A stretch of 64,000 nucleotides of DNA from Geomonas oryzae (GTDB taxonomy: Bacteria; Desulfobacterota; Desulfuromonadia; Geobacterales; Geobacteraceae): the NCBI RefSeq assembly GCF_004117875.1, contig NZ_RAHW01000006.1:186001-250000 (forward strand), in the 5' to 3' direction. A model generated the notes under the pieces. That model did no database searches. It was not told the DNA's origin and saw nothing but the letters and a program-made list of their open reading frames with translations. Below, piece after piece: positions 52,741-62,700 of the stretch (its first letter is position 1; every line of letters starts with the position of its first letter). The translations under genes were made by a program, and so were the position numbers.

Positions 52741-53045
52741 TCAGTAAGTCATGCACGCCGCGTTTAGTATACCGGCGACGCTGGAAAAGGCGGCGAGGAG
52801 GAGGGCGGAGGGGACTTTGCCGGCTTTTATGTCGTCGACTACAAACCCCAATACCTTGCGCAGAACGGAAAACACAAAAGTTGCACCATGGTGGCCATCA
52901 ACGCCCAGGCGGCCATGTCCACGAGATTCACGCTGTGCGCTATTACGATGGCTACGGGAATGGCGAAACCGAGCAGGGCTCCGGTGAGACTTACGGCTGC
53001 CGCCAGATTCCCCTCGCGGATCAGGCCGATCTCGTCATAGGGGAG
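52741..53045 (-). pseudogene. DUF350 membrane protein gene, truncated and frameshifted
   Basis: The minus strand reads DEIGLIREGNLAAAVSLTGA and LLGFAIPVAIVIAHSVNLVD, typical of DUF350 (YjfL) proteins. Around 52877-52887 a frameshift is needed to continue into VLRKVLGFVVDDIKAGKVPS and the end ILNAACMTY. The 5' part is missing. The rest of 52548-53117 shows a 17-base tandem repeat (CAGGAACCATCTAATCC, 53056-53088) and a TTGCAC/GTGCAA inverted repeat near 52610-52640, and no intact gene. Confidence 0.75.
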
Positions 53046-53117
53046 CCGAAGGGGTCAGGAACCATCTAATCCAGGAACCATCTAATCCGATAGAGGCACT
53101 TTCATGCACCTCATACC

Positions 53118-53747
53118 CTAACCTGCAGCTCTTTCCATTCTCCGCTGCACCACTGCATATCCCAGTTGCCACGCTTCAGTGATTGACACAATGAACGCTT
53201 CTGGATGTTGCGACATCCAGGTGGCGGCAGCTTCATTTGAACTGATGAAATGAACTCCGCTGCAGAAACTGCTGCGGACATTGCAACAGCCGGCCTCCTT
53301 TCCGGGTATCACCATGGAGAGGACGACTTCAGCCGGTGACACATCACTTACTCCCGTTGGACCCACCGTCATGCAAACCTGATTCTGCGTTACCGGACAG
53401 CGCGATTCGACCTGCACTGTTTGATCCAGTGCCACGGGATACATGAGAGCATCGAGCGCGCACCAGATGTACAGCTTTTTGCCGCAGACCTTGAACGCGT
53501 GCGGCGTCGGAAGAAGCGACAGACCGCAGGCTACTACGTCTCCGTTGTCGTCGTACACGGCATCTGCAAAAGTCCCCAGCGCCATTTCGACGTCATGTAG
53601 CGACATCCCAAGAGCATCAGCTATGCTCGCCCTGGATACGGGTTGTCCATTGGACAGGGTACGCAGGAGGAACAGCCAGACGTCCGGATGCTCGCAGTGT
53701 AAGGCGGCCTGAACGGCATCTAGTCTTTTCAAATTCTCGTATCTCAT
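53118..53747 (-). CDS. merB: Organomercurial (alkylmercury) lyase
   Basis: A 209-residue MerB, which cleaves the carbon-mercury bond of compounds such as methylmercury and releases Hg(II). The catalytic set is complete: Cys96 and Asp99 in YIWCALDALMYP (the same numbers as in the plasmid R831b enzyme) and the second cysteine, Cys162, in SSFCSGVHFIS. The N-terminal winged-helix-like part (SRASIADALGMSLHDVEMAL) fits too. The start at 53747 is behind GAGAAGG; an in-frame GTG at 53765 is possible. There is no merA, merT or merR nearby. It lies 191 bases downstream of the metal-efflux operon on the same strand. Confidence 0.9.
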   Translation of the reverse strand: MRYENLKRLDAVQAALHCEHPDVWLFLLRTLSNGQPVSRASIADALGMSLHDVEMALGTFADAVYDDNGDVVACGLSLLPTPHAFKVCGKKLYIWCALDALMYPVALDQTVQVESRCPVTQNQVCMTVGPTGVSDVSPAEVVLSMVIPGKEAGCCNVRSSFCSGVHFISSNEAAATWMSQHPEAFIVSITEAWQLGYAVVQRRMERAAG

Positions 53748-53938
53748 TTCCTTCTCTTGCCGCACCGCGTCGCTATACCTCTACTGCCGCAGAGGGGGAG
53801 CATGGAATCAGGTGCCGGAGTTGGATCTATGTATGGCGGTAAGCGCAATCTAATTGATGTGCTGTCATTGTTCAAGCCAAAACTGTAAACATTGTGAATG
53901 GAAGTAGACTGGGCAGGGGCAGGGGAGGGGGGGATGTT

Positions 53939-56900
53939 TCAGTACTCGGCCCGATCAGGCTCTTGCGGCCCGGGGGACGTGCGGCCTTGAAACCTGCCGT
54001 AGCGAAGGGCGAGGGTGGGAAGCACCAGTAGGTTGAGTGTGGTCGAGGTGACGAGTCCTCCGAGGATCACGAGCGCCATCGGCCCTTCGATCTCACGCCC
54101 CGGCGCGCTCGCACCGATCGCCATGGGTAGAAGTCCCAAAGCGGTGACGAGCGCGGTCATCAGGATCGGCGCGAGTCGCTCGGAAGCCCCCCGCATCGCC
54201 GCGTTCCTTCCCCATGCCATCCCCTCGACCAGAACCAGATGCTCGTAGTGCGAGATCATCATGATGGAGTTGCGCAGGGTGATGCCGAACAGGGTGACGA
54301 AGCCGACCATGGAACCGATGGAGAGGGTCCCGCCGGTCATGAACGCCGCCAGCACCCCGCCCACCACGGCGAAGGGGAGGTTCGCCATGACCAGCAGCAG
54401 GTTCCTCGCGTTCCCCATGACCATCGACAAAAGCAGGACGACCCCGACGCCCGCCATCAGGGAGTGGACCAGGAGTTCCCGGCGTGCGCGGGACTGGGCG
54501 GCGGCCTCGCCGGTGAATTCTAGGTAACTTCCGGGGGGAAAGGTGACGTCGCGGGCGATCCGTTTCCTCGCCTTCTTGACGAAGGTGTTCACGTCGCGCC
54601 CCGCCACGTTGCAGGTCACGGTCTGCACCCGTCTGGCCGCGTCGTGGAGCACGGCGTAGCGGCCGGAGGTCTCATAGATGTCGGCCAGTTGTCTCAGCCT
54701 GACGTACGCGCCGTCGGGGTTTTGCAGCGGCAGGTCCCCGACCCGGGCGACGCTCCCGCGCGTTTGGGCATCGAGGATGACGGCGACGTCGAAGACCCGG
54801 TTCCCCTCGTAGGTCTCTCCGACGTCGACCCCCTGGTAGGCGGTGCGGACCGCGTCGAGAACGTCCAAGGGGGCGAAACCCCAGCGGGAGAGTTCCTCAT
54901 CGCGCAGGCGCACCGTCAGTTGGGGAGTCCCCGGGGGAGACTGCACCTGCACATCGGCGGCGCCCGGCATTCCGCCGAGGATTCCGGCAACTTCGCGCGC
55001 CTTCCGGTCCAGTTCGTTCAAGTCGTCGCCGTAGATGTTGACGGCCACCGGGGCGGTAAAGCCGGAGAGGGTTTCCTCCACCCGTTCGGTGAGAAAGGTG
55101 TTCACCGAGAAGTTCACGCCGACGAAACCGTCGAGCGCCGCCCTGATCTCGCCCCGCGCCCGCTCGGCCTCATCCCCTTTCATGGGTTTCAGGTCCACGT
55201 CGAACTCGCTGGAATGGGTGCCGAGCGTATCGTCTCCCTCCTCCGCCCGCCCGGCACGCTGGGCCACCGTGCGGACGAAGGGGAGCTTCAGGAGTGCCGT
55301 CGTCACTTCGCGCCCCAGGCGCAAAGACTCCCGGAGCGAGGTGCCTGGCACGGCGGTCATGTGGACGATGAAGTGCCCCTCCTTCAACTCGGGCAGGAAA
55401 GCGGCGTCCAAAAACGGCAAGGGGGCGAGACCGGCCAGGGTGAACAACGCGACGGCTGCGACGACGGCGCGGGGGCGACGGTCCAGCGTCGCCAGAAGAG
55501 ACCGGTAACGCTTTTTCAGCCACCGGACCACGGGCGGCTCCCGTTCCGGCAGCTCCCGTCCCCCCAGGAGAACGAGGCACAAGGCGGGGGTGATCGTCAG
55601 GGCAACCGCGAGCGAAGCGAAGGTCGCCAGTATGTAGGCGATGCCTAGGGGGGCGAAGAGGCGTCCAGCGAGACCGGACATGGTCAGGACGGGGACGAAG
55701 ACGAGGGCCATGGCGAAGGTGGCGTAGACCACGGCGCCCCGGACCTCCAGGGAGGCGTCGTAAACCACCCGCGCCGCCGGGAGCGGCTCCGGCAGGCGCC
55801 GGTTTTCCCGCAGCCTTCTGAGGATGTTCTCGACGTCGATGACGGCGTCGTCCACCACCATCCCGACCGCTATGGCGAGTCCCCCGAGGGTCATGGTGTT
55901 GAGGCTCAGGCCCAGGTGTTCCAGGCCCGCCACGCCGGCCAGCAGCGAAAGAGGTATGGCGAGGCAGGAGACGGCGGCGGTACGCAGGTTGAAAAGAAAA
56001 AGAAAGATGACGAGCGCCACCAGCACCGCGCCGGTGAGAAGCGCGGATTCGACGTTTCCGATGGCGGTTGCGATGAAGTCGGCAGGACGGAAGACGTCTC
56101 CGTGCAAGGTCACTTTCTGCGAGGAAAGCCCGGGGCGGACCTCGGCCAGGGCCTTTTCGACCGCGTCCGTCACCTCCCGGGTGTTCGCCCCGTACTGTTC
56201 CGACACGAGCAGTTGCACTCCCGGCGTCCCCATGATCAAGGCGGCGCCGATCGAAGGCTCCGCGGCCTCGACCGCCTGCGCCACATCTCCGATGGTAACG
56301 TTGGCGCCGTTTCGGTGCACGATGACGGTTCGGGCAAGTTCATGCGGGGTCAGGGACTGTCCCTCGCCCCGGAGGATGAGGCGCTGGTTGCCGCTGTCGA
56401 TGAAACCCGCACCCCGGACGCCGGTCGCCCGCCGCGCCGCCGCCAGGAGATCCTCGACGGAGAGGCCGTAACGTATCAACCGGTCGGGGCGGAACTGTAT
56501 CTGCAATTGCCGCACGTCGCCGCCGAACACCGCCACCTTCGCCACGCCGGGAACGGCCTGGAGACGCGGCCTGACCGTCCAGTCCGCGATGGTTCTAAGC
56601 TCCATGAGCGAGCGCGTCGCCGAGGTGAGCCCGACCGCCAGCACCACGCTCGTTGAGGAGGTGAGCGGGGTGATCACGGGCGCCTGCACCCCCTGGGGGA
56701 GCCGCCCCGCCAGGGTCGAGAGACGTTCCGCCACCAGTTGCCGGTCCCGGTACACGTCGCTTCGCGGGTCGAACGTCAGCGTGACGACGGACAGCCCCTG
56801 CAGTGTGCCGGAGCGGAGCGACTCGATCCCGGTCAGGCCGTTGACCGCGTTCTCCACCGGCCTGGTGACGAGCGCCTCCGCCTGCTCCGGGGAAAGTCCC

Positions 56901-57082
56901 GGCGCCTCGGTCTGGATGACCACCTGCGGGGGGGCGAATTCGGGGAAGACGTCGTACTTGGCGCCGCCGAGGGTATAGACCCCGTACCCGGCCGTGAGGA
57001 GGGCGAGCGCGATCACCACGCCCCTAAACCGGAGGGAGAACCGGACGAGGGAAGCGATAATGCCGCGGTCGCGGCTAGTCAT
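53939..57082 (-). CDS. Heavy-metal RND efflux pump, inner-membrane subunit (CusA/CzcA family)
   Basis: A 1,047-residue RND transporter with the usual layout: TM1, large periplasmic loop, TM2-6, second loop, TM8-12. The start GGAKYDVFPEFAPPQVVIQT and APGLSPEQAEALVTRPVENA is typical of the heavy-metal (HME) branch. In helix 4 the proton-relay region is IAVGMVVDDAVIDVENILRR, keeping the central Asp pair and the Glu, but without the DFG of CzcA. The ATG at 57082 overlaps the adaptor gene by eight bases. Metal specificity (Cu/Ag against Zn/Co/Ni) cannot be decided from the sequence alone. Confidence 0.9.
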   Translation of the reverse strand: MTSRDRGIIASLVRFSLRFRGVVIALALLTAGYGVYTLGGAKYDVFPEFAPPQVVIQTEAPGLSPEQAEALVTRPVENAVNGLTGIESLRSGTLQGLSVVTLTFDPRSDVYRDRQLVAERLSTLAGRLPQGVQAPVITPLTSSTSVVLAVGLTSATRSLMELRTIADWTVRPRLQAVPGVAKVAVFGGDVRQLQIQFRPDRLIRYGLSVEDLLAAARRATGVRGAGFIDSGNQRLILRGEGQSLTPHELARTVIVHRNGANVTIGDVAQAVEAAEPSIGAALIMGTPGVQLLVSEQYGANTREVTDAVEKALAEVRPGLSSQKVTLHGDVFRPADFIATAIGNVESALLTGAVLVALVIFLFLFNLRTAAVSCLAIPLSLLAGVAGLEHLGLSLNTMTLGGLAIAVGMVVDDAVIDVENILRRLRENRRLPEPLPAARVVYDASLEVRGAVVYATFAMALVFVPVLTMSGLAGRLFAPLGIAYILATFASLAVALTITPALCLVLLGGRELPEREPPVVRWLKKRYRSLLATLDRRPRAVVAAVALFTLAGLAPLPFLDAAFLPELKEGHFIVHMTAVPGTSLRESLRLGREVTTALLKLPFVRTVAQRAGRAEEGDDTLGTHSSEFDVDLKPMKGDEAERARGEIRAALDGFVGVNFSVNTFLTERVEETLSGFTAPVAVNIYGDDLNELDRKAREVAGILGGMPGAADVQVQSPPGTPQLTVRLRDEELSRWGFAPLDVLDAVRTAYQGVDVGETYEGNRVFDVAVILDAQTRGSVARVGDLPLQNPDGAYVRLRQLADIYETSGRYAVLHDAARRVQTVTCNVAGRDVNTFVKKARKRIARDVTFPPGSYLEFTGEAAAQSRARRELLVHSLMAGVGVVLLLSMVMGNARNLLLVMANLPFAVVGGVLAAFMTGGTLSIGSMVGFVTLFGITLRNSIMMISHYEHLVLVEGMAWGRNAAMRGASERLAPILMTALVTALGLLPMAIGASAPGREIEGPMALVILGGLVTSTTLNLLVLPTLALRYGRFQGRTSPGPQEPDRAEY

Positions 57083-58142
57083 CGTCACCTTCCCCTCCCC
57101 CCTTGATCCTGGGGCGGAATTCCTCGGAAAGAAGAAGCTGCGCCCCGCTCACCACAACCCGGTCGTCGGCAGAGAGTCCCCCGGCCGTGAAGTAACCGCC
57201 ATCGACGGGCGCCGAGGTCGGAATTTCCCGCCGCACGAACCGGTCCGCACCCTTTTCCAGGTATGCCCACGCTTTTCCCTGCCACCACACCACGGCCGCA
57301 TCGGGGACCACGACTCCCTGCACCATGGGGCCGACCGGCAGCCGGGCAGGCACGTTCATGCCTGGAAGCAGTCCGGAGCGAGCCGGGGCGAGGTAGAGGA
57401 AGCTGATCCCCTGGATGCGCGGATCGGTGGCAGGTGCGGGCGAGACCAGGCGCGCCGCGATCGAAGGGGCGCCGCCCGCGGTCTGGAGCCGTATGGTGCG
57501 CGGCGCCGTGGCGACTCGCACGTCGGGGAGAAAGGTTACCTGAAGCAGCCGATCCTCCTGACGCGCCAGCCTCTCAAGGGGGGCACCCCCTTCGCGCACC
57601 CAGCCGGCGATGACGCCTCCCCAGCGTTGTCTCAGGCTTCCGCTCAACGCTTTCACGGAGGCGCTTGCGGCCTGCAGGCTCGCCTCGTCGCCGCGCCATG
57701 CCGCCTCGGCCGCCTGGAGGGCCTTGTCCGAGACGTTTCGATCGTCGGCGTTCAAAAGCTTCAGCCGCTCGTACTCTGCGCGGGAGGCGGAAAGATTCGC
57801 CCTCGCCCTTTCCGCCTGGGCCTTTGCGGCGGCAAAAGCGTTAAGGCCGTCGAACAACTCCTGGAGCGGAAGGACGACGCCGGTTGCGCGCTGTTCCCCG
57901 CGGCGGGAGAGCGGGGCAGGGGAGGCGACGGCTATGCCGGATTTCCTCCGCTCGGTCTCGTCCACCGCGACGACGACTTCGCCGTCAGCAACCGAGACCC
58001 GCGACGGCGCTTTCACCGGGCGCTCTCCCCCGGCGTCCATGGCCCGCTCCTTGTCCCCTCTCAGCCACCCCCACACGAGGAGCGCCGCGATCCCGGAGAG
58101 GATGACCATGGTCAGGATGACTCTAAGGCTCTTCCGGTTCAC
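57075..58142 (-). CDS. RND efflux periplasmic adaptor subunit
   Basis: A 355-residue membrane-fusion protein: N-terminal anchor (about 8-27), a degraded lipoyl-like region (GVVLPLQELFDG), an alpha-hairpin (about 100-175: AKAQAERARANLSASRAEYE and onward), a beta-barrel domain and a membrane-proximal end (DGGYFTAGGLSADDRVVVSG). It bridges the pump and the outer-membrane channel. It is the second gene of the efflux operon, three bases after the channel gene. Confidence 0.88.
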   Translation of the reverse strand: MNRKSLRVILTMVILSGIAALLVWGWLRGDKERAMDAGGERPVKAPSRVSVADGEVVVAVDETERRKSGIAVASPAPLSRRGEQRATGVVLPLQELFDGLNAFAAAKAQAERARANLSASRAEYERLKLLNADDRNVSDKALQAAEAAWRGDEASLQAASASVKALSGSLRQRWGGVIAGWVREGGAPLERLARQEDRLLQVTFLPDVRVATAPRTIRLQTAGGAPSIAARLVSPAPATDPRIQGISFLYLAPARSGLLPGMNVPARLPVGPMVQGVVVPDAAVVWWQGKAWAYLEKGADRFVRREIPTSAPVDGGYFTAGGLSADDRVVVSGAQLLLSEEFRPRIKGGGEGDDD

Positions 58143-58145
58143 GTT

Positions 58146-59552
58146 TCAGTCCTCCTTCTCGGGCCTGGGATTCGCCTCCACGTCCGCCGGAAGAAGCTCG
58201 GAAAGCGGCAGCGGCCGCTGGAGCGCATCCTCCAAGACCCCGCGCGCCCGCAGCACCCCCGAAAGGGCTTCCAGGCGGTCCAGCGCCGAACTCTCCATTT
58301 CCAGGGACGCGCCTGCCAGCGCCAGCCGGTCCGTCTCGCCCGCCTCGAAGAGGGCCTCGACGGAGTTCCGCGCGGTGCGTTGCGCCGCGAGCGCCGCATC
58401 CGCGGTCGCGAGCTTGTCGAGAAGGGCGCGGTACCCCGCAAGCGCCTGATCGACCTCGCCCGAAACCCGCGCCTGAAGCGCGGCGAACCGTGCGGCGGCT
58501 TCTTCGCGACGCGCCTGCGCCTGCGCGATGGGGCCCCGGTTCCGGTTGAAGACCGGGAGCGTCACGGAGAAGCCTATGGACCAGACGTCGTCTCCCTGGT
58601 CCCACTGATAGCCCGGACCGAGGCGAAGATCCGGATATTGCGCGGCGATTTCCAGTCGAAGCGCGGCCTCGGCCGCTTCGTAATCGCTGAGGAGCGCGAG
58701 GATGTCCGGGCGGTTGGTGAGGGCCTGCCGGCGCAGCTCTCCTGCGGCCGGCAGGGGAAAAGGGGCGTCGATGAAACCAAACGAAATGTCGAGGCCGTCG
58801 ACGGCCTCCTTCGGCACGCCGAGCGCGGATGCGAGCGCGACGCGGGATTGCGCGAGCCGTTTGCGTGCCTCCATCTTGAGGAGGCGGATCCGTTCAAGCG
58901 CCAGGCGGGACCGTGTGACGTCCGGTAACGACGCTTCTCCGGCAGCGAGACGCGCTTCGAGAAGGCTCACGACCTCCGCTTGCGCGGCTTCTTGCCGCTG
59001 CAGCAACGGCTCGGCCTCCATCTCGGCATAGAGGTCGCAGAGGCTTGACTCCAGGCGGCTTCGCACCCGCCATGCCGCGTCGGCGATGTGCAGACGGGCC
59101 GCGTCGGAGCGTTTTTCGGCTTGCAGGATGCGGTAGCCCCGCTTGCCCGCGGTCTCGATCGGGATGTCCAGGTTGAAGCCGAGGCTCCAGGGGGAGAGCG
59201 TGCCGCCGGCGGTGTCGGAGTGATGCTGCGGCGTGAAGCCGATGCTCGGGTCCGGGCGTTGCCCGGCTGTTATCTTTCCGGCCTCGGCGACGCCCCATGA
59301 GGCCCGCGCCGTGTCAAGATCGGGATGGTAGTAGAAGGCGGTCAGGGTGAGCGTGGGCAGGTCCCACGAAGTTGGAGGCCAGGGCGTGATCTCGTGACGG
59401 AGGTTTTTCTCCAGGAAATTCCTGAGCCCCGGGGCGTCGAGGGTGCGGGATTCGAAGGCTGCAGCCGTCCGTGCGGTATCCAGATGTTTGGGGGCGTAGA
59501 CCGCGCATCCGGCGAAAAGAGCCGTAATCAGGCAGAGAACAATCAGCTTCAT
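58146..59552 (-). CDS. TolC-family outer-membrane efflux lipoprotein
   Basis: A 468-residue outer-membrane channel subunit. The signal peptide ends in a lipobox (LFAGC, Cys15), as in CusC and OprM. Long helical repeats with TLTLTAFYYHPDLDTARASW, SLGFNLDIPIETAGKRGYRI and SIGFSVTLPVFNRNRGPIAQ mark the two TolC repeats. GGAGG precedes the ATG at 59552. First gene of the three-gene operon, with merB behind. Confidence 0.9.
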   Translation of the reverse strand: MKLIVLCLITALFAGCAVYAPKHLDTARTAAAFESRTLDAPGLRNFLEKNLRHEITPWPPTSWDLPTLTLTAFYYHPDLDTARASWGVAEAGKITAGQRPDPSIGFTPQHHSDTAGGTLSPWSLGFNLDIPIETAGKRGYRILQAEKRSDAARLHIADAAWRVRSRLESSLCDLYAEMEAEPLLQRQEAAQAEVVSLLEARLAAGEASLPDVTRSRLALERIRLLKMEARKRLAQSRVALASALGVPKEAVDGLDISFGFIDAPFPLPAAGELRRQALTNRPDILALLSDYEAAEAALRLEIAAQYPDLRLGPGYQWDQGDDVWSIGFSVTLPVFNRNRGPIAQAQARREEAAARFAALQARVSGEVDQALAGYRALLDKLATADAALAAQRTARNSVEALFEAGETDRLALAGASLEMESSALDRLEALSGVLRARGVLEDALQRPLPLSELLPADVEANPRPEKED

Positions 59553-59746
59553 GCCATCCTCCCCGCGTTCCGATCCCGCCTTCGCGGCGGTTACATCGAT
59601 CGACATCACGAACTACCGATGCCGTCTCCCGGAATATGTCGGCCCCGGCTGCTTTCGGTTGGCGAAATTTAATTTATTTATCTCGATTGTTCAAGCGGAA
59701 ACTTCCGGCTCTGCGGATCGACAACGCAAGAAGGGCCTGCCGAAGC

Positions 59747-62700
59747 TCAGCGGTCCAGCACCTCCCTCACCTTTCTCAGCAGCTCCATCGGGCGAACCGG
59801 CTTCATGATCAGTTCGATCCCTTCTTCGGACACACCCCGGTTCTGGATGAAGTCGGCGGTGTAGCCGCTCGAGTAGAGCACCTTCACTCCCGGCTGCAGC
59901 AGCGAGATTTCTTCGTAGGCTTCCTTGCCGTTCTTCTTCGGCATGATCATGTCCATGAGGATCATCGCCACCCGTTCCCTGTTCGCGGCGAACTGCTCGA
60001 CGACGTCCTGCCCATCGACGGCCTGGATCACGTCGTAGCCGAACTGGGAAAGTATGGAGACCACCAGGCTGCGGACTTCGGCATCGTCCTCGGCCAAAAG
60101 AATGGTCTCGCTCCCTCCTCTTGGCGCCTCCATCTGCGCGACCGGGACGTCCGTCTCGCTCCTTGCCTCCTGTACCGGCAGGTAAATCCTGAAGGTGGTC
60201 CCGTGCCCGGGCTCGCTGTAGACGTTGATGATCCCGTTATGCTGCTTGACGATGCCGTAGACGATCGCCATGCCGAGGCCGGTTCCCTTGCCGACTTCCT
60301 TCGTCGTGTAGAAGGGCTCGAAGATCCTCTTGCGGGTCTCCTCGTCCATGCCGGTGCCGCTGTCCGACACGGTCACCACTGCGTAGCTCCCGAGCTCCGT
60401 CCGCCCGGACTCGTGATCGATAGGGGATTCCACCGCCTGCAGCCCGGTCTCGATGGTGAGCATCCCTCCCTTGGGCATGGAGTCGCGCGCGTTGGTCGCC
60501 AGGTTGATCAGCACCTGTTCGAGTTGCCCCACGTCGGCGTTCACGATGAGCCGGTCGCCGTAGGTGACGGTCTTCAGGTGTATGTCCTCGCCGATGACCC
60601 TCAGGATGAATTTCTTGAAGTTCTCGATGACCTCGTTCAGATCGACCGGTTCCAGGTGGATCACCTGTTTGCGGCTGAAGGTCAGCAGTCCCTGGGTGAG
60701 TTGCGCCGCGCGTTCGGACGATGACAGGATGTGGTCGACCCATTCCTGCTCTTTCCGGCTGAGGGTTTCGTTCATCTTCAGCATGTTGCCGTAGCCGGTG
60801 ATCACCTGAAGGATGTTGTTGAAGTCGTGGGCGACGCCGCCGGCCAGTTGCCCCACTGCTTCCATCTTCTGCGACTGCCGGAGCTGTTCTTCGAGGTGGA
60901 TCCGCTCGGCGAGCGTCCTCGAAAGCTTTATGGAGGCGAAGCTGAGCGTGGAGACCATCCTGGTCAGCTCGGCGTAGAACTTCATCCCGGCCTCGGCCGC
61001 TTCCTTGGTGAAGCGCGGCACCCGCTCCAGCGCGGCCAGGTACTCAGTTTCATCGAACCCGTAACGCCTCGCCTGCTCGCGGAAAAGCTCCACGTCGGGC
61101 GGCTCGTCCTCGTAGAAGAACTGCCCGATGAAGACGTTGCCGACGTGCCTGCCTCCAACCTCTATGGGAGTCACCATGTCCCACATGTTGTTCTTGCAGC
61201 GGTAGCGTCTGTAGGTCCCCGACGCCACTCCCCTGGAAAGGACGGTGTCGCTCTCGAGGCAGTTCTTGCAGGCTTCGGGATGGACCCTGTGGAACTTGGT
61301 GCAGATGTCCTGCCAACCCACCGCGACCAGCACCTTGCCTGAGACGTCGAGGACCGCTCCGAGCATCCCGGTTATCTTGTAAAAATCCTCCATCATGGCC
61401 TGGAGCATCTCGCTGTCGATGATGTCGGAGAGTTCCAGCGTCCCGATGTCCCCTTCGGGCTCCAGAATGGCCTTCAGTTTGTGCCGGACGGTCTCCTCGC
61501 TCTGCTTGAGCGCGATCTCGGCTCTCCTTCGTTCCTCGACCTCCTCTTCGAGCATCGCGGTCTGTTCTTCGAGGAGCGCCGTCTGCTCCTGCAGCGTTTC
61601 CTGGGTGATCTCCCGCTCCGTCAGTTCCTCCTCGAGCTGGCCGCTTTTCTTCTTCAACTCGTCTTCCAACTGCTTCAGTTCCGTGATGTCGGTCGATATG
61701 CCGCAAAGGCCGTATATGGCGCCGTGTTCGTCCCTGAGCGGAAGTTTCACCGTCCAGTAGCTGCGCGTTATTTCGTTTTCCGCACCAAGGTTCGTCTCTT
61801 CTCTTCTGACCGTGAGACCCTCCTCGAGGACAGGGCGGTCGCTGATCATTATCTCCCGCACCGATTCGGGGGAGAAAAAGGCTGCGTCGGTCTTGCCAAG
61901 GATCATCTCCTCGGGCTTTCCGAACAACTCGGAGACCTCGCGGTTCACGTAGCTGTAGCGGTAGTCGGTGTCCTTTATGAAGATGTAGGCGCCGACGTTG
62001 TCGAGGATGGTGTCCAGGCGCAGCTTGCTTTCCCGCAACGCCGCCTCGGACGCCTTGCGTTCGCGGTTGCGGCGGTAGAAGAAATAGACGGCGAGGCACG
62101 CGACCAGCAGCGCGAAGGGGAGCAGGTATTTCAGCATGTCCCTGAAAGTCGGCTCCTTGGGCTCGTAAACGCCGAACCATTTCTGGTACAGCTCGTCATA
62201 GTCGCCGTCGGCCTTGGTCAGTGCCAGCCCTTCGTTCAGCGCGGCGAGGAGGTCGGACTCCCCTTTGTGCACGCCGAAGGTGAACTTTTGCGCGTAGCCG
62301 GCCTTAACGTCGAGCGGGTGCACGTTGTTGATGTGCAGCTCTCGCAGCGTCTGCATGCCGGCAAGCTTGCTGAGCAACATGGCGTCGTGCTTGCCCGAGG
62401 AAAGGAGTTTGAGTCCTTCCCGTGCATCGTCCACCAGCACGAGCTGCTTCTGCCACCCCTTGGATATCGCGTATTCGTGGGCCAGGTCCGACTTGAACAC
62501 GATGATGGACTTTCCCGCGAGGTCCGCCTCGGAGCGGATGCGGTTGTCCCCCTTGCGCACGAAGACCGCGCCGTTGACGGTGACGTGGGGGACGCTGAAT
62601 TCGGTGTAGCGATGGCGTTCGTCCGAGGTGGCGATGTTGACCAGCACGTCGACCTTGCCGTCCCTGAATTCCTGGAGCAGTTCGCCCCACGGCCTGACCC

